Origin: Discostella pseudostelligera
Lineage: Eukaryota > Bacillariophyta > Thalassiosirophyceae > Thalassiosirales > Thalassiosiraceae
Length of the DNA: 20,437 nucleotides
Direction of reading: 5' to 3'
Assembly: GCA_036940085.1 (NCBI GenBank)
Contig: JALLBK010000158.1
Coordinates: 1 to 20,437, forward strand
Shown here one piece after another: positions 1-8,369 of the stretch. The notes beneath the pieces are model-generated. The model worked only from the letters and a program-made list of their open reading frames with translations, was not told where the DNA came from and did no database searches. The translations under genes and the position numbers were made by a program. How positions within the stretch are numbered: position 1 is the stretch's first letter; the number at the start of each line of letters is the position of its first letter.

Positions 1-80
1 CGAAACCTACGAGTTATTTATTTGCTGAAGGTGAGTAGTTTTTAACTGTTTTCCCAATAAAATATCATGCTCTATTGTAT

Positions 81-144
81 CTATTATGCCTTGCTCCGGA
101 GTGGAGCCACCCGAGCTTTAAAAAAAAAACCAGTCGCCGCCGTC
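81..144 (+). repeat. Left arm of a ~63-bp inverted repeat (partner 922-984)
   Basis: The stretch beginning CTATTATGCCTTGCTC is followed by GGAG.GGAGCCACC, a GCTTTAAAAAA block and a GCCGCCG block. The reverse complement of 922-984 carries the same blocks in the same order with a few mismatches and small indels. The arms are about 780 bp apart. No transposase is visible between them, so a MITE-like element or a dispersed-repeat pair in opposite orientation is the simplest reading. Confidence 0.65.
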
Positions 145-921
145 CCGCCACTTCCACAACCAACAAATCCACAAAACAAACACCATCGTCGACATCACAT
201 TTCATCGCGGCAACATGCGGTTCATCCCCCGTTCGAGACCATGAATACTCCGGCAATCAATATCGTCATGAGCTTCACGATGGTCATTGTTTCGTCGCTG
301 GAATTGCGGAAATTCGGTGCAGAAAATCGAAATTTTTATCGATGAATTGGGTGGCACGATGCTGACGAAGTTCGACATGGACATCGACAATGAGACGTGC
401 ATTGCAGATGAATTCATTATTGTAAAGATAAAGCATGTTAACGATTAACGCCTCTATTCTTATTTCTGATTGCATCGTCGATTAAATCCTTTGTTGAATG
501 TGTGGTACTATTCTCAATGGCTCCTCGCCTTCGTCGTTGTTTAGGATGAATGCTGGATGCTGGCTTTGGATTTTCATTTTGATTCATCTCCAAAGCCAAT
601 CGTTCATAGCGTTGTTGCAATGAAACTCGATCAACAACTTGCTGTGAACTGTGTATGACGATTCGACTAAGCATGTGCAAGTAAAGTGTCAGTATGGTGT
701 ACCGAATCCATCCTCGTCGTCCTGCTACTCGTCGTCGACGACGAGGTTTGGCACCTCTCTCCTTTCACTCTCCTGGCTGGAATTTGCACAGTGAGGTGGT
801 AGCACACCTCGATCGTAAGTGTAGGCATAGTGGACGGTGATTGCCGCAGCCTCTATAAGTGAAATGGGGTTGAATTGATGATAGATCGATGTTCCTCCAA
901 CGATATGGTTCAAATTTGGCG

Positions 922-984
922 CGGCGGCGGCGTCTGATTTTTTAAAGGCGGGGGGTGGCTCCGCTTCCGAGCAAGGCATAATAG
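922..984 (-). repeat. Right arm of the ~63-bp inverted repeat (partner 81-144)
   Basis: Read on the minus strand, this arm starts CTATTATGCCTTGCTC and ends in a GCC-rich run, matching 81-144. Its outer end abuts the left arm of a second inverted repeat (983-1017), so two palindromic structures are nested or joined here. Confidence 0.65.
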
Positions 985-1133
985 TGGTTTCAAACACCGA
1001 TTTGTGTCGCACCGACGTCGTGTCTCAATTGGCGTCGTGCACGTAGGAGCTCTGTGGGATCTAGTACAACCTCGATGCTGGGACGCATTTGCGTCGCATA
1101 CGCGTCGCGACGAAATCGGTGTTTAAAACCACT
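983..1133. repeat. Second inverted repeat with arms 983-1017 and 1099-1133
   Basis: The reverse complement of 983-1017 contains AAATCGGTGTTTGAAACC. The plus strand at 1113-1130 contains AAATCGGTGTTTAAAACC, flanked by GCGACG-like sequence in both arms. The loop is about 80 bp. In RNA or single-stranded DNA it could form a hairpin. It could be a transposon end or simply a dispersed repeat pair; nothing in it is coding. Confidence 0.6.
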
Positions 1134-1170
1134 CTTTCTACATCTGCGCATGAAGCGTCATTTTTTCACT

Positions 1171-1202
1171 TTTGGCGGGAACTTCAATTTTCTGGCGGGA
1201 AG
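1171..1202 (+). promoter_or_regulatory. Two E2F-like sites upstream of the SCN-repeat gene
   Basis: TTTGGCGGGAA occurs at 1171-1181 and TTCTGGCGGGAA at 1191-1202. The first matches the canonical E2F/DP core (TTTSSCGC family, TTTGGCGGGAA form). The sites lie about 130-160 bp upstream of the candidate ATG at 1331, a normal promoter distance in compact diatom genomes. The same motif clusters in two other promoters of this window. Function is inferred from the motif only. Confidence 0.5.
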
Positions 1203-1330
1203 GTTTGTCTTCAGTAGGAGTACCTTTCATCTTCCTATCCAACAAACCAAGAATCTCCACCACCACGCAACACACAACCCACCACGCGCTACCATACTTC
1301 CAAGATTTTGTTCAACTTTTGTTAGCAATA

Positions 1331-2907
1331 ATGTCAGTGGTTGTTCTTGCCACCGCCACCACCGGCGACACTCGTCCGCTTGTCGTTGACGACATTCTTC
1401 CTGATCATCGTCGTTCAGCAACTTTTTATGATGACCATGGTTGGCTCCTTATGAGGAGGATCCAGACAGCATCATCATCGTGTTCAGCCCCAGATGGTTC
1501 ATTGATTGTCTCGATGGGTTTATGCAAAAAGACACCAGTAAGAGCTGTACTGATGCATGCAATGGTAAATGTTGCATTGACAATATGGCTTGTAATCAGT
1601 TCACTGATAAAATCTGTCTCGATGGAAGCTGCAACGGTACTTTGGCTTGCTTTAATGCAACTGAAACTAACATGGTGTTTGCTTGCTGCATTGGAGCTTC
1701 CGCATGTAGTCGTGCTGGCATTCATAAGAATGCTGCTGATGCTAGTGGAGTGGTGGTAGAATTGACAGCATTGGAAACTCCTGTAACATGGAAAATGCTT
1801 GTGTTAGCCTTGGATATTATATGGGATCCAAGAGACAGAGGGTGGCTATTTCGGGCTCTTGCAATGGTCATTCTGCTTGTGCGTACCTTGGAAAATATGG
1901 GGAACTTGGAAATGTTATAAACTCATGCAATAACAGTAGTATGGCATGTGAAAAAGGTGGTCAAGGTTACATTCTTAGTATGGTAAAGACTGTTATTGGT
2001 TCTATCAGCAGTGGCATTGAAAATTCATGCAATGCTCGAAGTGCATGTGCTGGCACTGGAAGTATATTTCCTTCACAGACCAGAGGAATCAGCACCAAGA
2101 TGAGCAATTGCTGCAACAGCATCTTGAACAAATGTAGCTTTGCGAAGGAAGCTACACTTCCAGCTGAATGTGTTCCCACTCCGGCACCATCAAACAAGGT
2201 AAGCATACCAGCACCTGCATGTCTGCTGCTTCCTGGTTCATTCTCCTCCTGTTCTTTTATTGTTCATCACTCTTTTATTGTTCATTGCTCTGCTTCATGT
2301 CTTCTATCCTCTTACTCTTTTTACTCCTCCTACAACTCAACCTATGGTGGAATGGATTGGCAAAAACAAATACATGGTACGATACACCCAAAGCCTACAA
2401 CCAAGCAACCCGTCACCCCGACCAAGCCCCCCACCAAGCAGCCCATCATCGGGCTGACCAAAAAACCCACCAAGCCCCCCGTCGCCAAGCCAACCAAAAG
2501 CCTGTTGTCAAATAATAATACAATGATCAACGAAATGGTACAAGAAGTTATCAAGATAGTTCGCAAGGTTGTTTCCAAAAGTCTCATGCAAGAGACTGTT
2601 TTTAAGTCATGTACTTATCCACCAGTGAAATGTAATGAGATGATGAAGACCAAGGGCAAGAAAAAGGCTGCACCTGCATGATGGGAATTCAGAATTAGAT
2701 GAGGAGGAGAACGGCGGCAGCAGCAGCTTCAATTCATCAGAAGTACAGCCAATCTTACTAGCAGCAGTAATTATTGTCAGTGTCAGCAATTTGTTGTCAT
2801 TCTTCTTGGTGTTCCTCCTCCTCTTTGTCTACTCTCTTTATCTGTATCTGGTGCTACTGCTCTGCATCATTGTCATGTATGAGGATGATTGTGGGCAGGA
2901 TTGGTAA
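1331..2907 (+). pseudogene. Cys-rich 'SCN..AC' repeat surface protein gene, frame broken
   Basis: The gene encodes a secreted or surface protein built from about eight short cysteine units of the form (S/C)CN-x(2-4)-AC, for example CCIDNMAC, SCNGTLAC, SCNMENAC, SCNGHSAC and SCNARSAC. A Pro/Lys/Thr stalk with PTKPPTKQP-type repeats follows. Units 1-3 lie in one frame (about 1540-1725) and units 4-8 in another (1779-2140), with no room for an intron, so an indel must fall near 1746-1779. A second frame change is needed between the ATG at 1331 and 1540. A GT-AG intron at 2199-2393 (GTAAGC to AAAG, 195 nt, multiple of three) joins APSNK to PTTKQPVTP in phase. The stalk frame stops at 2679-2681. 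A third frame then encodes an acidic linker, a long hydrophobic segment and a stop at 2905-2907, which may be the lost membrane anchor. Assembly indels are the alternative to decay. The molecular function of this family is not known to me. Confidence 0.5.
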
Positions 2908-3211
2908 TCCTACTCCCTCTGTAGAAGGAGAATCATACATCATAGTTGTCTCAAAGCATTATCATATTGCAATCTGTAGAGTAATAGAAATACTTCGAAT
3001 ATAATATGATATGGGTGCAGTCCGTTTTGCAGGCGTCTCTTCCATCGTCGTCAAGTCGGCTTTAAGCTCGCTTGAGCAGTAGTTTGCGCGTAGTAGCTAT
3101 GAACATCATACAAACTGTCACGTTGTCCCAAGAAGGAGTCGTATTCATCAAATCGCAACATGAAAGATACATTCCATTTTAATCTTATTTAGACAACAAA
3201 AAGTCTTTGTT
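2908..3211. other. Short intergenic region between converging genes
   Basis: This is the 3' side of both the SCN-repeat gene and the minus-strand gene at 3212-4657. I see AT-rich 3'-UTR-like sequence and no conserved ORF, RNA gene or repeat. Confidence 0.5.
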
Positions 3212-4657
3212 TCAAAGATAGATATTGTCATATTCCGAAGCCAGGCGATAAGATGCAAGTTTCCATTCATGGTTGGTCGTCGTGGTGGCATTGTCATCCT
3301 CTCCACCATCAGTGCGATTATGATGATTGGGATCACCCTCGAGACATGCCTCAAATGTCCCCACCATCACCGACGTATTTATCCGGGTCGTCGTTGTTGT
3401 CGTCGTTGTTTCTTCATTATTGCCGCCATGTTCGTCTCCTTCTTTTTGTTGCAATTCGTACAATATCTCAAGTTGTGTGATTACTTGCGCTTCCTTGTTC
3501 TTTGTTATTGTTCCATGATCGTCAGACAAGGGAGAGGAAGGAGGAGAAGGAGGATATATCTCTCGCACCCTCGCACTGAGTAACGCCACATTCATAACCC
3601 GGATATTCTCGAACTTTGGTAGCGTAGTCGTTGTCGTAGTAGCAGCAGAAGCAGCAGCAGTCGGATTTGTTTTTCCAATTCCCCCTATTCCGTCATCGTC
3701 CTCGTCCTCTTCCCAACCCCTTCTCCTACTACTTTGCAACATTTTCAACAATCTTATAATACCCTCCCCTTGCAATGGCAAAAATATCGTCGGTGTTGTC
3801 ATTTTAATGAAATCGTATTCTAATGAAGTTGGATCTTGGGAAGCAGTTTTGTGCACATCGTTTATTAACCCATAGAACGACGTCGACTTGTCCATATTTT
3901 CAAGAGAAAACGGCTTGATCAATAACTCCTCCTTGGTTCTATGGAATTGTTCCAATGCCCATCCACACCCCATCATGAACTCGTCGATATCGACTTTGTG
4001 CATTCGTTTGCTACCACTGGTGCTGCTGCTGAAACGACATCCGTCAGTGAATAATGGATGACACAAATCATGATACAATGCCAATGTTTTTAATATTCCC
4101 ATGTCCGATTGTCTGAGAACACTAGTATTGATAATGGGTCCTTTCGTTCCAATAAATGATGCTTCATTGTCATCGTCATGATCATTTTCGGTGGCGGCTG
4201 TGGGGGTGGGTGGAGGAGCATTCGTCAATGTCATGAATCGATCACGTGATTCCTGCGATCTAAATAGACTATACGCAGCTGACATGGAGGATGAAATGTG
4301 ATGTGTCAAGTACGAAAGCGTGTACGGTCGGAGTGGGGGGAATAAGGTGGGTTGGACGTGATGATAAAGTGGCTTCAGCCAGGGCGTTGATGTTGTGGTT
4401 GTGCTATTCGAATTCAAAGTCGATGTAGTTATGGTATTACTCGAGGGCGATATCGATGTCGATATTATGGGATTGACATCTGGTGATGTTGATGTTGTTG
4501 CTGTTGGTTGACTAGTGGCGGCGACAGAAGCAGAAGCAGCGGCGGCGGGGAGAATGGCCTTGCCGGAGGAGTCCTTTGCCGCAGCCGCAGCCGTCGCGGC
4601 TGATTCCGCGGCGACGGTTTTGGCGGCCCTTGTTAGAAGAATGCGACATCGATGCAT
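3212..4657 (-). CDS. Unrecognised low-complexity protein, possibly mitochondrial
   Basis: A single-exon frame of 481 residues starts at ATG 4657. The first 30 residues (MHRCRILLTRAAKTVAAESA and onward) are Arg/Ala/Ser/Thr-rich with no acids before Glu18, like a mitochondrial presequence; this is inference. Residues about 30-100 are Ala/Ser/Thr low complexity. The conserved-looking parts are a middle block (about 170-300, including MGCGWALEQFH and EYDFIKM) and a C-terminal block (FENIRVMNVALLSARV, then TQLEILYEL, VGTFEACLEGDP and EWKLASYRLASEYD), separated by poly-Asp and poly-Thr inserts. The C-terminal pattern of short beta strands ending in a WKL strand recalls NTF2-like or Tim44-type folds, but that is a weak guess. 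It is divergently paired with the frataxin-like gene through a shared 596-bp promoter. Gene status is likely; function is unknown. Confidence 0.7.
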   Translation of the reverse strand: MHRCRILLTRAAKTVAAESAATAAAAAKDSSGKAILPAAAASASVAATSQPTATTSTSPDVNPIISTSISPSSNTITTSTLNSNSTTTTSTPWLKPLYHHVQPTLFPPLRPYTLSYLTHHISSSMSAAYSLFRSQESRDRFMTLTNAPPPTPTAATENDHDDDNEASFIGTKGPIINTSVLRQSDMGILKTLALYHDLCHPLFTDGCRFSSSTSGSKRMHKVDIDEFMMGCGWALEQFHRTKEELLIKPFSLENMDKSTSFYGLINDVHKTASQDPTSLEYDFIKMTTPTIFLPLQGEGIIRLLKMLQSSRRRGWEEDEDDDGIGGIGKTNPTAAASAATTTTTTLPKFENIRVMNVALLSARVREIYPPSPPSSPLSDDHGTITKNKEAQVITQLEILYELQQKEGDEHGGNNEETTTTTTTTRINTSVMVGTFEACLEGDPNHHNRTDGGEDDNATTTTNHEWKLASYRLASEYDNIYL

Positions 4658-5253
4658 GATGATTTACCCTTGTGACCCCTACTAATACTGCTGTTACTTC
4701 TTATGCGATGGATAGACAATCCCTATCTACTAAAGTGCAGCGGCAGAACGACGCCAAAACAACAGCATGGTCAAAGCTGATCGACTCTCGACTCTCGATC
4801 GATGGCCTGCATGCCTCGCTCTCCACATCAGCATCTCTCCACGTGGCAAGAAAGATATTATGGCGGGAGAAAAAGATACGGCGCGTTCAAAAGATTTGGC
4901 GGGAAGAAAGATACAAGATATGGCGGGAGAGAAAGATCGTTTGGCGGGAAAAAGATACTCGTCCACGTGGCATGTGACGCTGCGGTGGCAATGCACTCTC
5001 CCTCTGGATGTTGCGTGTTGGTGTTGGCGTTGGGGGTGCGGGCTTCCTTAAATTCCATCATTTTTAGCCTATCATTGACTGATCCACAGCCAGTACCATT
5101 CATTCAATCGTCTTCGTTGCTATTTCATTCCATTCAGTTGCTAGTGCGAGAGAGGGGGGGGGTGGGGGCGGTCAACACTATATTTTGCACTTGGTGCGCA
5201 CATCGACATTCGACAAATTTATTATTATTACTCCTACGCTGCGAACAACAATA
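4658..5253. promoter_or_regulatory. Bidirectional promoter with an E2F-like site cluster (4861-4950)
   Basis: The region separates the divergent start codons at 4657 (-) and 5254 (+). It holds four GGCGGGA sites in the same orientation, at about 4862, 4898, 4922 and 4943. Two are full TTTGGCGGGAA (4895-4905 and 4940-4950), and a GGCGCG variant lies near 4880. The sites sit in an imperfect repeat with GAAAGATA-type spacers, so they may have spread by local duplication. A G-rich run (about 5153-5171, interrupted once by T) follows near the plus-strand gene and could form a G-quadruplex. Shared cell-cycle control of both genes is inference. Confidence 0.55.
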
Positions 5254-6186
5254 ATGATTTCGTGTATTCCTCTTCGACAACGAAGGCAATTCTACATTCA
5301 TATCATGTCAAACACCCCGGCATCATCGTCTTCGTTGTCATTGTCGGTAATCCGTGGAACTTTTAAGCGCTTCGCTAGTGCACCTCCATCGCCATTGCTT
5401 CACCGACGTAGATCCACATCATCTGCTATTCCATTCAACTCTCCTCCTACGATGCTGACCTACACAAGTATACTACAACCAGAATATTCCTCTTTACCTT
5501 CAGCTCTTCGGCTGACGATGGGGGTGGTTGATGCTTCCAGTGCTTTCTTCTCGACTAGACGCCGCACTCGTCGATCATCTGGTGATCACTCTGACGGGGG
5601 GGGACAACATGATGCCAGCAGCGGTGGTAGCAACAGCAGAGATTCCAACAATACCACTGTCATAATGTCAATGGAGGAATTCAAATCTGCCGCAAAAAGT
5701 TTATTGGATAAGGTAGAAGAGGCATTGGTAAAGTTGAAAGATTGCAATGATCAATTGGAAATTGTACGGCATCCTCCAGCATTATCATCGTCGACGAGCT
5801 CTTCAAAAATATCAACTGATGATTCAATACTAGTCGACAATGGGTCAACTGACGGCACTACTTTGCAGCATGGTGGGAAACTATCAATTACGGTACTATC
5901 CTCGGCAGACATGTATTGGGGAGGGGGTACCTATTCATTGACGATTCATACCAACGACGAGTACTACGATGATGCAAGCAGTGAGAATAAGAGTGATTCC
6001 TCGGGCACAACCCAAGGTGGTGGAGGAGGAGGGTTTATCACCTTCCAAAGTCCATTGAGTGGAACATACACCTACATTTACAATGTCACGACCCGAGAAT
6101 GGGTGGGAGAGGAGGATGGACATTCATTATTGGGTATGCTGACACGAGATTGGATTCGTCAATGCAATGGAGTGCCGGATTTCTAA
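5254..6186 (+). CDS. FXN: Frataxin-like mitochondrial iron-sulfur/iron protein
   Basis: The 310-residue protein resembles frataxin/CyaY, the mitochondrial protein that binds iron and stimulates the cysteine desulfurase-scaffold complex in iron-sulfur cluster assembly. The N-terminus is Arg/Ser-rich with almost no acids for about 90 residues, as expected for mitochondrial import. An acidic helix (about 141-167, LLDKVEEALVKLKD) matches frataxin helix 1. GKLSITV (about 208-214) and GTYSLTIHTND fit strands 1 and 2. The C-terminal stretch FITFQSPLSG..TYIYN..REWVGEEDGHSLLGML (about 261-297) matches the family's strand region IWLSSPSSG..YDW..NWV..DG.SL..LL, including the conserved Trp in the (N/E)WV motif. 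Two low-complexity insertions (about 175-205 and 236-260) make it longer than the usual 110-residue domain. ATG 5254 is the first in-frame ATG; ATG 5305 is an alternative. A GGGGGGGG run in the coding sequence near 5596-5604 is slip-prone. Confidence 0.68.
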   Translation: MISCIPLRQRRQFYIHIMSNTPASSSSLSLSVIRGTFKRFASAPPSPLLHRRRSTSSAIPFNSPPTMLTYTSILQPEYSSLPSALRLTMGVVDASSAFFSTRRRTRRSSGDHSDGGGQHDASSGGSNSRDSNNTTVIMSMEEFKSAAKSLLDKVEEALVKLKDCNDQLEIVRHPPALSSSTSSSKISTDDSILVDNGSTDGTTLQHGGKLSITVLSSADMYWGGGTYSLTIHTNDEYYDDASSENKSDSSGTTQGGGGGGFITFQSPLSGTYTYIYNVTTREWVGEEDGHSLLGMLTRDWIRQCNGVPDF

Positions 6187-6492
6187 TGGCACGAGGGCCG
6201 TTGGAGGGATGGAGGCGATGCAATCCAAAGTTCATGTGAAACACATGTCTAGATTTTGCATTTAATCACAATATTGGATGGGAAATTAGAACGGACCTTG
6301 AGATTTATTGCAACTGAAACAGTCGATCAGATTGCTAGCGCCGCCTACATAGTTCTTTTGCATATTTGTCATGAGAAAGTGCGGAGAGGATCCTAGATAC
6401 AATTTCTTTGGAATTAAATCACCATCTCATTATCTCTTCAATACTACGCAAATCAATAACACCCAGCAACAAAAAGTTCGGAGTACCCAACA
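6187..6492. other. Intergenic, 3' ends of two convergent genes
   Basis: I see only AT-rich untranslated-type sequence between the frataxin-like gene and the first DUF6174 copy; no gene, repeat or RNA structure is apparent. Confidence 0.5.
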
Positions 6493-7008
6493 TCAAAGAA
6501 GAACCACATTTTCGATGTAAAGAATATCCACATCATCCGTCGTTAGAGCGTCGTAGTCAATATACACATCCTTTGGATATCCCAACACTTTATCATAGGT
6601 CACCTCCACAGAATTCGCCTTCACATTCAACGCACGCTTGATGACATCAAAAACAGCCTTAACTGTCAACACTCTCCCAGTTTTGAGTTGTACGGGCTTT
6701 CCTGCCAAGTCTTCGCTCCGATCGATATTATACAAGTAAACGGCACTCGCGACTTTTCCGGTCGAGTTCACAGCTGCGTGAAACGGACCCGTATCATCAG
6801 GTAAACATCGACAATCGCGTTGGAATGTCATCACGTAGGCGCCGCCGCAGCTGGTGCGGTTGAGGGCGGCATTCCATTTTGCTTGATTGGTTTTCACGAG
6901 CTGTTGTTGTTCAACGAGATCATACTCTACAGCAGCGACGGAGTGAGCGATTACTCCTATTACAAGGAGGAGCTTTGACAAATATTGAAAAGTTGAATAT
7001 TTCATCAT
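6493..7008 (-). CDS. Secreted DUF6174-type protein, tandem copy 1
   Basis: The 171-residue protein has a clear signal peptide (Lys3, then a hydrophobic run about 10-26 ending HSVAA). The mature part follows the DUF6174 plan: a conserved KTNQAKWNA helix, then a Cys, a strand leading into RDCRCLPD, a VNSTGKVASAVYL strand pair, TVKAVFDVIKRAL and VTYDKVLGYPKDVYIDYD. In this family the C-x-C pair and the upstream Cys probably form a disulfide. The biochemical role is not established. Signal peptide and cysteines imply secretion or an endomembrane location. The next copy upstream on the same strand is close in sequence, so the array arose by tandem duplication. The second Met (7005) is an equally good start. 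Confidence 0.8.
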   Translation of the reverse strand: MMKYSTFQYLSKLLLVIGVIAHSVAAVEYDLVEQQQLVKTNQAKWNAALNRTSCGGAYVMTFQRDCRCLPDDTGPFHAAVNSTGKVASAVYLYNIDRSEDLAGKPVQLKTGRVLTVKAVFDVIKRALNVKANSVEVTYDKVLGYPKDVYIDYDALTTDDVDILYIENVVLL

Positions 7009-7505
7009 GGTGACGATCGATAATTGACGATACTGTTTTTATGATCGTCCATCAAATTGATAGAATAAAGTAAAGGTTGGTCGATCAGATCAGAGGACGA
7101 GGTGGTGGGTCGTACTATCTACTTCCATGTCGTAATTATTGGTCAGTCGCTGTTGGTCGTTGTTCTTGCGGCGTTCCAATTTTTTGGCGTCATCGTCATG
7201 GTGTGCTTCGATCTGTGAAGATCTGTGATTAGTGACATGAGGGTCAGTAAAACAGCGTACCTTTCTCACTCCACACAACATCATGATTTGTCCACGTGAG
7301 TGTTGATGTGCTGTGCCACGTGCCAGATGTTTAGATGTTGATGGTGTAGGAGAAGATGATATATGATCGCTTAATAATATGATCGCGGGTACTATTACTA
7401 CTAACGTCGATCGCTTTAATGTTATGGCATCTACATCAATATACAATATATACAACTCTATGAAACAGAAGCAACAAGATTTAGAATAATATTCCTTTGA
7501 TCAAC
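7009..7505. other. Spacer between DUF6174 copies 1 and 2
   Basis: This spacer holds the promoter of copy 1 and the 3' flank of copy 2. A 121-codon minus-strand open frame (7090-7455) exists, but it has no recognisable domain, biased composition and no convincing start context, so I do not call it. Direct duplication of copy 2 flanks is not obvious by eye. Confidence 0.4.
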
Positions 7506-8015
7506 TTAGAGAGGAACCACATTCTCGATTGTGTAACGATCCTCCTCGTCCGCTGCCAGCACCTCCCAGTCGATGAGCACATCTTTCGGATATCCCCAAT
7601 CTTTGTCATACGTCACATTCAAATTATCAGCTTTCATATTCAACGCACGCTTGATTTCACTGAAGACATCCTTGACAGTCAATACTTTACCAGAGGGGAG
7701 TTTCACGGGCTTTCCGGCATATTCTTCGCTTCCATACATGTAGACGGCGCTCGCGATACCTCCCGTTGAATTTACAACAACTTGGTACGGACCACGCCAA
7801 TCCGGAAGACAGAAACAACTGCGTCCGAATTTCATCGTGTAGGCGCCGCAGCTGGTGCTGTTGAGAAAGGCATTCCATTTCGCTTGATTGGTTTTTACGA
7901 GTTGTTGCTGGGTGTAGAGATCATATGATCCAGCGGTGGCGGCGGTGGCAGCGAGAGCGACCAATCCAAGCAACAGCTTTGTGGATAAATATTGAAGTAT
8001 TGAATTCTTCGCCAT
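7506..8015 (-). CDS. Secreted DUF6174-type protein, tandem copy 2
   Basis: This 169-residue paralog of the neighbour at 6493-7008 has a signal peptide (Lys3, hydrophobic core LLLGLVALAATAATA, predicted cleavage near residue 28). It keeps KTNQAKWNAFL, the NSTSCGAY cysteine, the SCFCLPD C-x-C pair, VNSTGGIASAVYMY, TVKDVFSEIKRALN and VTYDKDWGYPKDVLIDWE. Both copies end in a short ENVV-type tail. All family landmarks are present, so it is likely functional. It lies about 490 bp from copy 1 and 350 bp from the broken copy 3 in the same orientation. Start at ATG 8015 in a GCGAAGAAT-type 5' coding context; no intron is needed. Confidence 0.82.
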   Translation of the reverse strand: MAKNSILQYLSTKLLLGLVALAATAATAGSYDLYTQQQLVKTNQAKWNAFLNSTSCGAYTMKFGRSCFCLPDWRGPYQVVVNSTGGIASAVYMYGSEEYAGKPVKLPSGKVLTVKDVFSEIKRALNMKADNLNVTYDKDWGYPKDVLIDWEVLAADEEDRYTIENVVPL

Positions 8016-8369
8016 GGTGATGTAGACTTCACTTTATTATTGTTTCATTGAATGCCATTTATTATTCTGAAAACATGGGTGATCGGGATGATGAGTTGTT
8101 GTTGTCTTTGTCGGTGCGAGGTGCGGCGGGATTGGTGAACGATTTATGTGTTCTCTTGCGAAGATGGTGCATGTCAAGTGATGGGCCTCATACTGGCGAT
8201 ACTTCTCACGCAATCACTGTGACAAATATCGCTAAACACTGATAGTGATGTTGATCAATCATGCATGCTAAGTATCATCCTATGGGGTTCTCATTATTTG
8301 CTCGAATTGAATTCATCTGCCCTCTTTGTCGAACTTTACTTGAAAGTGAGTGTAATTATCAGAACGGAA
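8016..8369. other. Spacer between DUF6174 copies 2 and 3
   Basis: The spacer contains the promoter of copy 2 and the 3' flank of copy 3. A 64-codon plus-strand frame (8048-8242) shows no domain and is probably chance. I see nothing else. Confidence 0.4.

Larger units (their letters stand above)
1..1170. other. Region without a convincing gene; inverted-repeat rich
   Basis: No open frame here looks like a conserved protein. Two weak candidates exist. One is a 58-codon open stretch on the plus strand, about 272-448, whose last 30 codons (from ATG 359) read as ordinary acidic protein and end at TAA 446-448. The other is a 78-codon minus-strand frame, 674 to 438, that is charged and helix-like but has no homology I recognise. 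Either could be a terminal exon fragment. The clearest structure is a pair of imperfect inverted repeats, listed separately, which suggest a decayed non-autonomous transposon. Confidence 0.4.

Noticed and set aside
7090..7455. 121-codon minus-strand open frame between DUF6174 copies
   Set aside because: Composition and lack of any domain or start context fit chance; it overlaps the expected promoter and 3' flank of the neighbouring genes.
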